64,000 bases of DNA from CAVVMA01 sp963788205 (GTDB lineage: Bacteria; Desulfobacterota; Binatia; Binatales; Binataceae), in the NCBI GenBank assembly GCA_963788205.1, contig CAWBGG010000004.1, forward strand, positions 1-64,000, read 5' to 3'. A program made the position numbers and the translations under genes. Shown piece by piece: positions 45,115 through 55,600 of this stretch (position 1 is its first letter; each line of letters opens with the position of its first letter). The notes beneath the pieces are model-generated. The model saw only the letters and a program-made list of their open reading frames with translations, ran no database searches and was not told the DNA's origin.

Positions 45115-45609
45115 TCATAGCGTGCGGCTGCGATCGGTCTCCCGCGGATGTGCGGATTTAAGCGGATAGCGGCGGCCGCCGATTCTGAGCGCGAAGCCGC
45201 CGCGCTCGTCGCCTTCGACACATCCGCTCAGATGGTAGTACGCGCTGCGCAGAAAACGCGCGCGCGATGCGCCGTCCTTGACGCGCGCGTAGAGCACGTT
45301 GTGCGCTCCGACTTCGAGCGCCGCGGGATCGAGCGCGATGCGTTCCTCGTCGTTCAGAACCATCGTGAAGCCGGAGCGTGCGTCACCCTCGATCGCTTTG
45401 ACGACGTAGGGAGCGTCCTCGACGATCACCGGCGCGCGCTCCTCCGCGACTTGCAGATAGTAACTGCCGTCGGGATTGCGCTTGAGGCTGCGGCTGAACA
45501 GCAGCGCGATGCGCGGATTGTCGATGCGCTCGTCGTCGCTGTACCAGTTGCCGTCGCGGCGAAATGAAATTTTGCCCGACTCGACTGCGTAGAAGCCCGC
45601 ACGCGCCAT
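45115..45609 (-). CDS. DUF1285-like protein
   Basis: A 164-residue protein. ISFRRDGNWYSDDERIDN and LFSRSLKRNPDGSYYLQV, then VEDAPYVVKAIEGD and NVLYARVKDGASRARFLR, follow the DUF1285 pattern (two related beta domains that process a single ligand, role unknown). It lies between dtd and trmL, five bases after dtd, so the three are likely one transcript. Confidence 0.65.
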   Translation of the reverse strand: MARAGFYAVESGKISFRRDGNWYSDDERIDNPRIALLFSRSLKRNPDGSYYLQVAEERAPVIVEDAPYVVKAIEGDARSGFTMVLNDEERIALDPAALEVGAHNVLYARVKDGASRARFLRSAYYHLSGCVEGDERGGFALRIGGRRYPLKSAHPRETDRSRTL

Positions 45610-45613
45610 CGTG

Positions 45614-46060
45614 TCACCGATTGCGGCTGTCGAGGATAATCGTCACCGGACCGTCGTTGGTGAGCCGCAGTTCCATCGTCGCGCCGAACTCTCCCTGCTC
45701 GACCTTAACACCCGGCTTGCTGACGAGCGAGAGAAAGTGCCGGTAGAGTTCGCGGGCCTGCTCGGGCGGCGCGGCGGCGGTGAACGACGGACGCCGCCCG
45801 CTCCCGGTGTCGGCCAGCAGCGTGAATTGCGAGACCACCAGCAGCTCGCCGCTGACCGCGTCCAGCGCCAAGTTCATCTTGCCGTCGGCGTCGGCGAAAA
45901 CCCGCATACCAGCGATCCGGTCCGCGATGAAGGCGGCGTCAGCCTCGGTATCGTCGCGCGCGACGCCGAGCAGAACCACGAAGCCGCGCCCGATTTTGCC
46001 GACAGTTTTGCCGCCGACGCTGACCTCCGCCCGGCTCACCCGTTGAACAACCGCCCGCAT
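45614..46060 (-). CDS. dtd: D-aminoacyl-tRNA deacylase
   Basis: A 148-residue protein that removes D-amino acids from mischarged tRNA. MRAVVQRVSRAEVSVGG at the start, the catalytic SQFTLLADT motif (SQxT) and the NDGPVTIILDS motif with the cis-Gly-Pro are all present. Length is standard. First gene of the minus-strand dtd-DUF1285-trmL cluster, divergent from lgt with a spacer of about 110 bases. Confidence 0.95.
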   Translation of the reverse strand: MRAVVQRVSRAEVSVGGKTVGKIGRGFVVLLGVARDDTEADAAFIADRIAGMRVFADADGKMNLALDAVSGELLVVSQFTLLADTGSGRRPSFTAAAPPEQARELYRHFLSLVSKPGVKVEQGEFGATMELRLTNDGPVTIILDSRNR

Positions 46061-46172
46061 CAGAGCGTCCTACCTAAGGGCGAGCGGTAACCGCAAGACG
46101 ATACCGGCGTAATTTCGTCGTGACGGGCTGTCCTCGACGGCGCCGTATCGTATTATATCAATCAGATCCGCG

Positions 46173-47009
46173 ATGCTTCCGGTTTTGTTCAAGATTGGCC
46201 CGCTCACCATCTACAGCTACGGTCTGATGATGGCGCTCGGCTTTATCGCCGGCGACTTCGCGATCGCGCGCGATTTCGAACGCCGCGGATACAAGCCCGA
46301 GAACGCCTCAACGCTGGTGATATGGGGCGCGATCGGCGGCATCGCCGGCTCGCGGCTATTGTACGTATTCAACAACCTGTCGCAGTACATCGCCGACCCC
46401 AAGGCGATAATTTTCTCGGGTTCCGGATTCGTCTGGTACGGCGGATTCGGCGGCGGAATTCTGGCCAGCTATATCGTCGCGCGATATTACAAAATCCCGT
46501 GGCTGACGGTGGCCGATGCGTGCGCGCCGGCGCTCGCGCTGGGGCAGGCGCTGGGGCGCGTCGGCTGCCAGCTCGCCGGCGACGGCGATTGGGGACTGCC
46601 CAGCAAGCTGCCGTGGGCGATGGCCTATCCGAGGGCGATCGTCGGATGGGGTCCGCAGACCGTGCTCACCCTCGATGGTCACGACAACCTGATATCGGGT
46701 TTCTACCCCGGGGTGCGCGTGCATCCGGCGCCGGTTTACGAGACAATTCTATACATCGGCGTGTTTTGGCTACTGTGGAGCTTGCGCAAAAAAATTCCGA
46801 TCGACGGCCGCATCTTTTATCTCTACTTGATGCTCGCCGGATTGAGCCGGTTTCTGGTCGAGTTCATCCGCATCAATCCGCGGGTCCTGCTCGGATTGAG
46901 CGAAGCGCAGGTGATTGCGATCGCGATGATTATAGTCGGCTCCGGCGCGTTTCTGCTTTCGGGCGTGAGAGAGCCGGTGATCGACGCTCGCGATGTGGCG
47001 AGGGCGTAG
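46173..47009 (+). CDS. lgt: Prolipoprotein diacylglyceryl transferase
   Basis: A 278-residue inner-membrane enzyme that transfers diacylglycerol to the lipobox Cys of prolipoproteins. About seven membrane segments. The signature region reads LGRVGCQLAGDGDWG, where many homologues have GRIGNFxNGExxG, and VWYGGFGGGIL stands for the HGG loop. The C-terminal GLSRFLVEFIRINP is conserved. It is followed directly (zero gap) by the tlpA-like gene. Confidence 0.9.
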   Translation: MLPVLFKIGPLTIYSYGLMMALGFIAGDFAIARDFERRGYKPENASTLVIWGAIGGIAGSRLLYVFNNLSQYIADPKAIIFSGSGFVWYGGFGGGILASYIVARYYKIPWLTVADACAPALALGQALGRVGCQLAGDGDWGLPSKLPWAMAYPRAIVGWGPQTVLTLDGHDNLISGFYPGVRVHPAPVYETILYIGVFWLLWSLRKKIPIDGRIFYLYLMLAGLSRFLVEFIRINPRVLLGLSEAQVIAIAMIIVGSGAFLLSGVREPVIDARDVARA

Positions 47010-47591
47010 ATGATGACGATCAACGATAAGGTTCTGGCGGGCTTAGCGGTCACGCTGCTGCTGATTGGGGTCGCGTATTTGTCGGTTCCACAGTTGGTTC
47101 ATCGCGGCGTGAACAGCCTCGAATTGTCATCGCGCGAGCCTCCTCCGGTGGCGGCGGGTGATCAGGCGGCCGAGTTCTCGCTGAAAGACCTCGACGGCAA
47201 TGTCGTCTCGATGGCTTCGCTGAAGGGCAAGGTGGTCTTCCTGAACGTGTGGGCGACCTGGTGCGGGCCGTGCCGCGATGAAATGCCCTCGATGGAGACC
47301 CTCTACAACGAGTTCAAGGCCAACGGCGACTTCGTGATGCTGGCGGTGAGCCAGGACCGCCAGGGCAAGGACGCGGTCCGCTCCTACGTTGACCGCAACG
47401 GTTATCACTTCAAGGTGTTGCTGGACCCGGACAACACGATCGGCGAGGCCTACAACGTCAGCGGCGTGCCGGAGACTTTTATCATCGACCGCCACGGCCG
47501 TATCGTCGCTCATCGGATGGGCGGCTTCGATTGGTCGAGCTCGGACGTGCGCGACGCGCTGGAACAACTGTTGAACGCCAAGGAAGTCTGA
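47010..47591 (+). CDS. TlpA-like thiol:disulfide oxidoreductase, membrane-anchored
   Basis: A 193-residue protein. One N-terminal membrane segment (VLAGLAVTLLLIGVAYL), then an AhpC/TSA-type thioredoxin domain: FSLKDLDGNVVSMASLKGKV, active site WATWCGPCRDEMPS and the cis-Pro loop VSGVPETFIIDRHG. It acts in the periplasm, reducing disulfides, for example in cytochrome c maturation. The start abuts the lgt stop with no spacer, so translation is coupled. Confidence 0.9.
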   Translation: MMTINDKVLAGLAVTLLLIGVAYLSVPQLVHRGVNSLELSSREPPPVAAGDQAAEFSLKDLDGNVVSMASLKGKVVFLNVWATWCGPCRDEMPSMETLYNEFKANGDFVMLAVSQDRQGKDAVRSYVDRNGYHFKVLLDPDNTIGEAYNVSGVPETFIIDRHGRIVAHRMGGFDWSSSDVRDALEQLLNAKEV

Positions 47592-47749
47592 TACGGCTGC
47601 GGCCAACTTGCTGCGGCATTTTGGTCCGGAGCGGAGGGTTTTTCCCAACCGCGCCCCGGAAAAGGAAGATGAAACGCGATTGATTGCAGTGTGGGATTAG
47701 GCTGGTCCCGTTTGTTATACTAAACAACTCAAGATTTTCCGAATCAGGA

Positions 47750-49171
47750 ATGTCAGTGATCAAGAAAAATCGATGGGCCATAAGCTTCGCGATTGTGTTG
47801 ATAGCCTGCTTTGCACTGCTCGAGGAACGGGCCGTGCAACGCGCCAACGCGCTTCCGGCGGATACCTACGAAGACCTCGAAACCTTCGCCAATGTGCTGG
47901 CGATCGTGCAGAAGAACTACGTCGAGCCAGTCACCACCAAGCGCCTGATCGACGGCGCCATAACCGGGATGCTGGCCTCGCTCGATCCGCACAGCGCCTA
48001 CCTCACGCCTGATCTCTACCGCGACCTGCAGGTTGAGACGCGCGGCAGTTTCGGCGGCTTGGGAATCGAGATCACCGTGCGCAATGCGATGCTCACGATC
48101 GTGTCGCCGATCGAAGATACGCCCGCCTACCGGGCCGGGCTCAAGTCGGGCGACGAGATCGTCAAGATCGACGATGATTTCACCAAAGACATGACCATGA
48201 CCGAGGCCGTCAAGCGGATGCGCGGTCCCAAGGGCAGCAAGGTCTCGCTCACGATTCATCGCGAGGGCGTGCCCGACCTGTTCTCGGTAAAAGTCACCCG
48301 CGACGTGATCAGGATTCAGTCGGTCAAGTCCAAGCAGCTCGACGGCGGCTACGGATACGTCCGGGTCACCACTTTCCAGGAAAACACCGGTGACGACGTC
48401 GAGCACGCACTCGACAGTTTCAACAAGCAGGACCACGGGCGTATCAAGGGCGTGGTGCTCGATCTGCGGGACGATCCCGGCGGTTTGCTCAATCAGGCGG
48501 TGAAAGTTGCCGATGAGTTCATCAACGGCGGGATGATCGTCTACACCGAAGGCCGGCTCGAAAACCAGCGTCAGAAGTATTTCGCCCATCGCAAGGACGA
48601 GTTCGTCGACTACCCGATGGTGGTGCTGGTCAACGGCGGCAGCGCGAGCGCCAGCGAGATCGTGGCCGGCGCCCTGCAGGATCATCGCCGCGCCGTGATC
48701 GTCGGGACCCAGACCTTCGGCAAGGGCAGTGTTCAGACCATCCTGCCGCTCGACGACAAATCGGCCCTGCGCCTGACCACCGCGCGCTACTTCACGCCCA
48801 ATGGACGATCGATCCAGGCCGTCGGCATCACGCCCGACGTGGAGGTGGATTTGCCCAAGCCCACGCTCGCCGCGCTGGAGATTCCCGGTGGCGCGGTCGA
48901 GGAGCATCCGGAGATTCACGAGAGTGACCTGCCCCATCATTTCCAGAACGGGCAGAACAGCGGGTCCAAGCCCGCAAGCGGTCCCAACGGCGAGACGGCT
49001 GCGCCGCCGCCTGCCGACAACGGCGAGATGATGCCTGAGGGCGCGAAAGGCGCCAAAGAGATGAAGGATATCCAACTCGACAAAGCGATCGATATCCTGA
49101 AGCACTGGGATACTTTCAAGACCCAGCTCGCCCGAACCGATACGCCTCCGGCGTCTTCGAGCAATCCGTGA
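47750..49171 (+). CDS. ctpA: Carboxy-terminal processing protease (S41, CtpA/Prc type)
   Basis: About 473 residues. Signal/anchor WAISFAIVLIACFALLEE, PDZ domain around GLGIEITVRNAMLTIVSP, then the catalytic Ser in GGSASASEIVAGALQ and Lys in VGTQTFGKGSVQTILPL. The C-terminal 110 residues are proline/acidic and variable. It degrades or trims periplasmic proteins. The ATG at 47750 is chosen because 22 upstream residues of an alternative frame start lack signal character. TATACT lies about 35 bases upstream. A hairpin without T-run follows the stop. Confidence 0.9.
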   Translation: MSVIKKNRWAISFAIVLIACFALLEERAVQRANALPADTYEDLETFANVLAIVQKNYVEPVTTKRLIDGAITGMLASLDPHSAYLTPDLYRDLQVETRGSFGGLGIEITVRNAMLTIVSPIEDTPAYRAGLKSGDEIVKIDDDFTKDMTMTEAVKRMRGPKGSKVSLTIHREGVPDLFSVKVTRDVIRIQSVKSKQLDGGYGYVRVTTFQENTGDDVEHALDSFNKQDHGRIKGVVLDLRDDPGGLLNQAVKVADEFINGGMIVYTEGRLENQRQKYFAHRKDEFVDYPMVVLVNGGSASASEIVAGALQDHRRAVIVGTQTFGKGSVQTILPLDDKSALRLTTARYFTPNGRSIQAVGITPDVEVDLPKPTLAALEIPGGAVEEHPEIHESDLPHHFQNGQNSGSKPASGPNGETAAPPPADNGEMMPEGAKGAKEMKDIQLDKAIDILKHWDTFKTQLARTDTPPASSSNP

Positions 49172-49188
49172 GCGCTTCGATCTGAGAC

Positions 49189-49212
49189 AGGGCCGGCGGC
49201 AACGCCGGCCCT
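49189..49212 (+). repeat. Perfect GC-rich hairpin after ctpA
   Basis: AGGGCCGGCG and CGCCGGCCCT form a 10-bp stem around a GCAA loop. No T-run follows, so termination would not be of the simple intrinsic type. The core matches the dispersed hairpins at 19324 and 36517. Confidence 0.5.
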
Positions 49213-49324
49213 GCTTCACCGGCCCGGCGGCTTCTTGCGGTTGCGACAATTCGGTCGGTAAATCATCATCAGCAAAACCTCACAAGTTGACTCGGTATCG
49301 ATCGCTCGTTAGCCTCGCAGCAGA

Positions 49325-49669
49325 ATGAAGAGGACGCTGGTCGCAGTTCTGGTCTTCGCGATGGCCTCTCAGGCTGCGTTGTGCTGCGCCTCGGCGGCCA
49401 CGCAGGCGGCACGCGACATCTGTTGCGCTGTCGATTGTGGACACGATTCGGCGCCGGGCAGTCACCATTGCTGCAAAGTCTCACCCCGGCCCGATAGCGC
49501 AGAGGTCGCGCCGGCCGCGTTGACCGCCGCGCAAGCATCACAACTCGCAACGACGCTGTCTGCTGCGCACTTGGCTTCGCCCCCGGCGCTGGCAATGTTG
49601 TCGGTCGTATCGAGGCGCGCCAGGCCTCTCACGGTCGTCTTCGACCAGCTCTGTTCGCTTCAGATCTGA
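49325..49669 (+). CDS. Small Cys/His-rich exported protein upstream of metal efflux genes
   Basis: About 115 residues. Signal peptide MKRTLVAVLVFAMASQAALC, then CCAVDCGHDSAPGSHHCC, a dense Cys/His cluster likely to bind metal, and an Ala-rich remainder. It precedes the tripartite efflux operon in the same direction by about 140 bases, as comparable Cys-rich proteins do in copper/silver resistance loci. A role as a metal sensor or buffer is inference. Confidence 0.55.
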   Translation: MKRTLVAVLVFAMASQAALCCASAATQAARDICCAVDCGHDSAPGSHHCCKVSPRPDSAEVAPAALTAAQASQLATTLSAAHLASPPALAMLSVVSRRARPLTVVFDQLCSLQI

Positions 49670-49807
49670 TTTTCCTCACATCGGTTTTGTCCCGTAGTGA
49701 TTCGCCTGCGGCGCGCTGAAGTCGCGCCCCGCCGGATCGCAAACCGTACTGCGTAACTTGCAGGCCGCTCCGTCTACGTCGGCTATCGCCGGGAAGCGGC
49801 GAGGGAA

Positions 49808-51136
49808 GTGCAGGTCGTGAAAATGTGGTCGTTCGAACGCAGCCGTCCACTTGTGACGGCGCTGATTGGGTTCGCTGTCCTGGTCACCGCCCGCCGTTTC
49901 GTTTTCGCCGCCGAACCGTCCCCCGCGGACGTTCAGGCGACGGCGATCTCGCGGGACAATCACCTCGAAGAGCTGGTCGATGAGGCGCTACGGCGGAGTC
50001 CGGCAATCGAGGCCGCCCGGCATCGATGGGAGTCCAGCGCCAAGGTTCCCGTGCAGGTCTCGACTCTTCCTGATCCTCAGATCGGTATTCAGGAATTCAC
50101 CGTGGGCGGGCCGCGCCCGCTCGAAGGTTACGAGACCAGCGACTTCTACTACACCGGGTTCGGCGTCTCGCAGGATCTTCCGTGGCCTTCAAAGCTCGGC
50201 TGGCAGGCCGAGCAGGCCAAAGAACAATCGGAGTATGCGCACCAGGCATACGAAGCGGCGCGGAGGGAAACCGCCGAAAAAGTGCGTGAATCATACTTCG
50301 AGTTGTTCTTTCTGAAGAAGGCGCTCGCCAGCCTTGGCGAGACCCGCGACGAGCTCGGCCGGACCGAGAAGATCGCCGAGGCGCGTTACCGGCTCGGACA
50401 GGCGCAGGAGCAGGATTTGACCAAATCGCAACTCGAGATGACCTCAACTCTCGAGCAGATCGAGACGAATGAGGATGGAACCGGCCAGCGCCAGGCCGAG
50501 TTGAAGGCGACTCTGGGGCGCGACCCGGATTCGCCGGATATCGAAGTCAGCAACGTCGCGCCTGGCAATCTGGACCTCGATCCGCCAGGGCTTCAGCACC
50601 TGCCGATCGAGCGCTCGCCGGAGCTCAAGATGGCCGAGGCGATGGAGGCCGGCAGCGCCGACGCGCTCAAACTCGCGCGCGCGAACTACTATCCGGATCT
50701 GAGCGTCGGCTACACCTACCAGAAAACCGGCCCGGGCTTGCGCGACTACTACATGCTCACGGTCGGCGCCAAAATTCCGCTCTACTTCTGGCGCAAGCAA
50801 ACCCCCGCAGTGGAGCAGGCCGCGCTGGACAACCGGGCCGCGCACAGCGAGACGCGCGCGCGCCTCCTCGAAGTCGGCTCGACGGCTCAAAGCCAGGCGA
50901 TCGCGATTCGCACGGCCGGCCGCGTGATGACGCTGTACCGCGACGGGCTCATCCCGCAGGCGAAGGCGACCCGGGACGCCGCCCTCAACGGATACCGCGT
51001 GGGCAAAGTCAACTTCCAGACTCTGCTATCGGCAGTAATCGATTTGCTCAACATGAATCAGGCTTACTACCGGGCGCTCGCCGACCATGATATCGCGACC
51101 GCCAAACTTAACCAGATAATCGGAGACGCACCATGA
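49808..51136 (+). CDS. Outer-membrane efflux protein (TolC/CusC family)
   Basis: A 442-residue protein. Signal region LVTALIGFAVLVTARRFVFA, then DEALRRSPAIEAARHRWESS and the paired helical repeats of OEP channels, with RLGQAQEQDLTKSQLEM and the second-half equivalent GYRVGKVNFQTLLSAVIDLL. It forms the outer-membrane trimer of the efflux complex with the two genes downstream. It ends in an ATGA overlap with the membrane fusion gene. Confidence 0.85.
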   Translation: MQVVKMWSFERSRPLVTALIGFAVLVTARRFVFAAEPSPADVQATAISRDNHLEELVDEALRRSPAIEAARHRWESSAKVPVQVSTLPDPQIGIQEFTVGGPRPLEGYETSDFYYTGFGVSQDLPWPSKLGWQAEQAKEQSEYAHQAYEAARRETAEKVRESYFELFFLKKALASLGETRDELGRTEKIAEARYRLGQAQEQDLTKSQLEMTSTLEQIETNEDGTGQRQAELKATLGRDPDSPDIEVSNVAPGNLDLDPPGLQHLPIERSPELKMAEAMEAGSADALKLARANYYPDLSVGYTYQKTGPGLRDYYMLTVGAKIPLYFWRKQTPAVEQAALDNRAAHSETRARLLEVGSTAQSQAIAIRTAGRVMTLYRDGLIPQAKATRDAALNGYRVGKVNFQTLLSAVIDLLNMNQAYYRALADHDIATAKLNQIIGDAP

Positions 51137-52641
51137 CAGTCGGACGGATAAGTCATCATTGTGTAATCGGAATGGTTGTTGCACTGGCGGCGCTTGTATC
51201 GCCGCCGCTCGCGCTCGCATCGGGCGCTCAGCCGGAGCCGGTTCCACAGCTCTCGGCGGTCCAGCTCACGCCGGAGCGGCAACGTCTCATCGGGCTTCGA
51301 TTCGCGACTGTGGAGGAGCAGCAACTGACCGGCCGGGTCGACGCGACCGGCACGATCGAGCCCGACGAGCGGCTCGAAAGCTACGTGCAAACCCGTTTCG
51401 CCGGATGGATCAAGACCGTGTTCGCTAATCAGACCTGGACGCAGGTCAAGCGGGGCGAAGCGATGTTCACGATCTACAGCCCCGATCTGGCGAGCGCTGA
51501 GCAGGAATATCTGCTCGCGCGTGGCGAGGAACGCGAGGTATCGCGAAGCGGCGTGCCGGGGGTAAAGGACGGCGCGTCATCGACCGCAGCAGCGGCGCTC
51601 GATCGGCTTCGGCTGTTCGGGGTTTCGCCGCGCGAGGTCGCACGGCTCGAACGTGAAGGCACCGCGCGGGACACGCTCGAAATCGACGCCCCGGCAAGCG
51701 GCGCCATCGCCGAGCGAATGGCGATTCCCAACCTGTACGCGCAACCCGACATGCGCCTCTACACGATCGCCGACCTCTCACGCGTCTGGGTCTACGGCGC
51801 GGTCTTCCAGGACGACATCGGCAAAATCAGCATCGGCGACCCGGTCTCGGTCGCTATCGACGCGTATCCCGGCAAGCGCTTCGACGGACGGGTCGATTTC
51901 ATCTGGCCCGAGATCGACCCTGCGACGCGGACCGCGCGCGTGCGATGCGATTTCGACAACCGCGCGGGCATCCTGCGGCCCGGAATGTTCGTGAACGTCG
52001 CCCTCAAACCGGATTTGGGGCGTGGACTCGTCATTCCCGATTCGGGCGTGCTCCGCACCGGCGTTCGCGACATCACCTTCGTCAACAAGGGCGACGGCTA
52101 CCTGCAGCCGGTCGATGTCGAGCTCGGCTCCCATCTCGGCGATCGGTTTCAGGTTCTCTCGGGCCTCCGCGCAGGCGATGAGATCGTCGCCTCGGCCAAT
52201 TTCCTGATCGATTCGGAAAGCCAGCTCCGGGCCGCGCTTGGAACCTTTGCGCCGCCTCCGCCCGGCGTGAGCGCGAACGGATCACCGCAGCAAGCGAGTG
52301 CGGTCGGAGCAACCGCGAGTCCGGCGACGATCGACCTGACGACCGAGCCGGCGCCGCCGCAACGGGGAACCAACGTCGTCCGCGTCGCGCTGAATGATTC
52401 CGGCGGCAAGCCGATTGAGGGCGCCGAAGTCACAGTGGTTTTTTTCATGCCCGCGATGCCGGCGATGCAGATGGCCGCGATGAAGGCGCAGGCCACTGCG
52501 ACCGAACAGAGCCCCGGCCATTACGCCGCGTCGATCGACCTTCAAAGTGGCGGCACCTGGCAGGTAACGGTAGTCGCGACCAAGGCGGGCCATCAACTCG
52601 CCGGCCGCGAGCTCTCCATCTCCGCCACCGGCGGGATGTGA
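51133..52641 (+). CDS. Membrane fusion protein (CusB-like) with C-terminal YtkA/FixH-like domain
   Basis: A 502-residue protein. Signal segment then the adaptor core: VEEQQLTGRVDATGTIEPDE, GWIKTVFANQTWTQVKRGE, MFTIYSPDLASAEQEYL and the lipoyl/beta-barrel parts up to SEIVASANFLIDSESQLR-like (EIVASANFLIDSESQLRAAL). After a Pro/Ala linker a second domain of about 90 residues (NVVRVALNDSGGKPIEGA, MPAMPAMQMAAMKA) resembles YtkA/FixH domains with Met-rich metal-binding character. Fusion to a CusB-type adaptor suggests periplasmic copper or silver capture. ATGA overlap upstream. Confidence 0.85.
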   Translation: MTVGRISHHCVIGMVVALAALVSPPLALASGAQPEPVPQLSAVQLTPERQRLIGLRFATVEEQQLTGRVDATGTIEPDERLESYVQTRFAGWIKTVFANQTWTQVKRGEAMFTIYSPDLASAEQEYLLARGEEREVSRSGVPGVKDGASSTAAAALDRLRLFGVSPREVARLEREGTARDTLEIDAPASGAIAERMAIPNLYAQPDMRLYTIADLSRVWVYGAVFQDDIGKISIGDPVSVAIDAYPGKRFDGRVDFIWPEIDPATRTARVRCDFDNRAGILRPGMFVNVALKPDLGRGLVIPDSGVLRTGVRDITFVNKGDGYLQPVDVELGSHLGDRFQVLSGLRAGDEIVASANFLIDSESQLRAALGTFAPPPPGVSANGSPQQASAVGATASPATIDLTTEPAPPQRGTNVVRVALNDSGGKPIEGAEVTVVFFMPAMPAMQMAAMKAQATATEQSPGHYAASIDLQSGGTWQVTVVATKAGHQLAGRELSISATGGM

Positions 52642-52656
52642 CGGGGGAGTAACGCG

Positions 52657-55600
52657 ATGATCGAAAGAACCATCGAATGGTGTAGCAGCAACCGCGTGCT
52701 CGTGTTCATCGCGATCGCCGCGATCGCGATCGCCGGCGGATGGTCGCTCGAACGTATCCCGCTCGACGCGCTGCCCGACATTTCCGACGTTCAGGTGATC
52801 GTCCACACCCAGATGATGGGTCAGCCGCCCAACGTGATCGAAGACCAAGTCACGTATCCAATCGTTGCCACGATGCTCTCCGCGCCGCACGTCAAAGCAG
52901 TTCGCGCGCAGACGATGCCCAACGACTCGTATGTCTATGTCGTCTTCGAGGACGGAACCGATATCTACTGGGCGCGCAGCCGCGTGCTCGAGTATCTTCA
53001 GCAGATCGCGGGCAAGCTTCCCTCCGGAGCCAGCCCGGTAATCGGCCCGGATGCGACCGGGGCCGGATGGGTCTACGAGTACGTTCTGCTTGATCGCACC
53101 CACAAGCTGAGCCCCGCGGATCTGAGAAGCCTCCAGGACTGGAAGGTGCGCTACGCTCTGGAGACCGAACCCGGTGTTGCCGAGGTAGCCACGATCGGCG
53201 GGTTCGTCAAGCAGTATCAAGTCCGGCTCGATCCGAAACGGATGCTCGCGCTTAAAGTCCCGCTGGAGACCGTGATCGACAAGGTCCGCCAGAGCAACAA
53301 CGAGGTCGGCGGCCGGATGCTCGAAATGTCGGGCGCCGACTACCTGATTCGAGGTCTGGGATACGTCCGCTCGGTTGCCGACTTGGAACAGATTGCGGTC
53401 GCTTCCAACAATGGCACGCCCGTCCTGATCCGCGACCTCGGCGTCGTGAGCCTGGGCCCCGACCTGCGCGAAGGCGTCGCCGATTTCAACGGCGACGGCG
53501 AAGCCGTCGGCGGAATCGTGGTGATGCGTTACGGCGAGAACGCGCTCAACGTAATCGACCGCGTCAAGCGCAAGATCGCCGAAGTCCAGAAGACCCTGCC
53601 CGCCGGAGTCGAAATCGTCTCCGGCTACGACCGCTCCGGCCTGATATCCGCATCAATCGAGACGCTCCGTCGCGACCTGATCGAGGAGGCAGTGATCGTC
53701 AGCCTCGTGATCGTTGCCTTCCTGTTGCATTTCCGTTCGGCGCTCATTCCCATAGTCAGCATTCCGCTCGCGCTGCTGGCCACGTTCATCCCGATGTACT
53801 GGCTCGGCGTCAGTTCCAACATCATGTCGCTCGGCGGGCTCGCGCTCGCGATCGGCGTGCTGGTCAACGCGTCGATCGTGATGGTCGAGAACGGCCATCA
53901 ACGACTCGCCGAACGCGAGGGCCAGGCGCGCGAATCGGGCGCCGCCCTAGCCGAGCACGAGCGCCGCGCCACGTTGCTCGGGGCGGCGATGCAAGTCGGC
54001 CGGCCCCTTTTCTACTCGTTGTTGATCATCGTGATCTCGTTCCTGCCCGTGTTTCTGCTCGAAGCTCAAGAGGGCCGGATGTTCCAGGCCGCTGGCGTGG
54101 ACCAAGACCCTTGCGATCGCGGCCTCGTCGCTGCTCGCGATAACGATCGTGCCGATCCTGATGGTCGCGTTGATTCGTGGCAAGCGCCTGCGCGGCGAGA
54201 GCGAGAATCCGCTGTCACACCTCTTTCAAGCGCTCTACCTGCCAATCCTGCGATGGTGCCTGCGCAATCGCGCGATCACGATCGCGGTCAATCTCGCTTT
54301 TCTGGCGATCGCGCTGCCGCTTGCGCTCCGGATCGGCAGCCAGTTCATGCCGCCGCTGTTCGAGGACTCGATGCTGTTCATGCCAACCGCGCTGCCGGGA
54401 ATCTCGATCACTTCCGCCGCTGACCTGATGCAGAAGCAGGATCGGATCATCAAGTCATTTCCCGAAGTCGAAACCGTTTTCGGCACCGTGGGCCGATCGG
54501 ACAGCGCGACCGACAACGCACCGATGGACATGTACGACACCACGGTGATGCTCAAGCCGCGCGAGCAATGGCCCACAGCCATGACTTACGACCGCCTGTT
54601 GCAAGCGATGGATGCGAAGCTCCAGTTTCCGGGCCTCTCGAACACCTGGACGACACCGGTGCAAAACCGGCTCGACATGGAGCTGACCGGAATCAAGACG
54701 CCGGTGGGAATCAAGGTGCAGGGCCCGGAGCTCGACGAGATTCAGCGAATCGGTTCCGAGATCGAGGAGCTGCTCAATGGCGTTGAAGGCACGCGCGGAG
54801 TGTTCGCCGAACGCGTCTCGCAAGGCTTCTACGTCAACATCAACGTCAACCGCGCCGAAGCCGCACGATATGGCCTCACGGTTGGCGACGTGCAAACCGC
54901 GATCTCATCGGGAATCGGCGGCGAGAATATCGCGACCGCGATCGAGGGACGCGAGCGCTATCCGATAAACGTCCGCTACCTGGCCGACTACCGTGACAAT
55001 CTCGACGCGCTGCGCCGCGTGCTCGTGATGACGCCGTCAGGCGCGCAGATTCCGCTCGGCGAAGTTGCGAAGGTCGAGATCGGCCCCGGCCCCACGATGA
55101 TCCGCGACGAGGACGGCGAGCTGACCGGCTACGTTTACATCGACCTGTCGACCAGCGACTACGGCGGCTACGTCGCCCGCGCGCAGAAAGTGCTCGACAG
55201 CAAGCTCAGCCTGCCACAGGGGTATTCGCTCAAATGGTCGGGCGAGTACGAATTTCAGCTCCGCGCCCGCAGGCGTCTCACGATCATCATTCCGGTCGCC
55301 TTCGCCGCGATCTTCTTCCTGCTCTACATGCTGTTCCAGTCGGTCGCGGAAGCCGCGGTGCTGATTTTCCCGTGCCTCTACGCGATGACCGGAGGATTAG
55401 TCCTGCAATACCTGATGGGTTTCAATTTCAGCGTCGCCGTATGGGTCGGCTATGTCGCCCTGTTCGGAATCGCGGTCGAGACCGGCGTCGTGATGGTGAT
55501 CTATCTGCACGAGGCGTTGGACCGCAGGCTCGAAGCAGGCGGGATCGATCGTGCGGACATCGTCGCCGCGACTATCGAGGGAGCGGTGAACCGCCTGCGG

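Noticed and set aside
49189..49212. Intrinsic terminator after ctpA
   Set aside because: The stem is perfect but no T-run follows, and related hairpins occur in other spacers, so it is listed as a repeat.
47753..49249. Minus-strand open frame of about 498 codons opposite ctpA
   Set aside because: It is a shadow of a well-defined protease gene; no start context or motif supports it.
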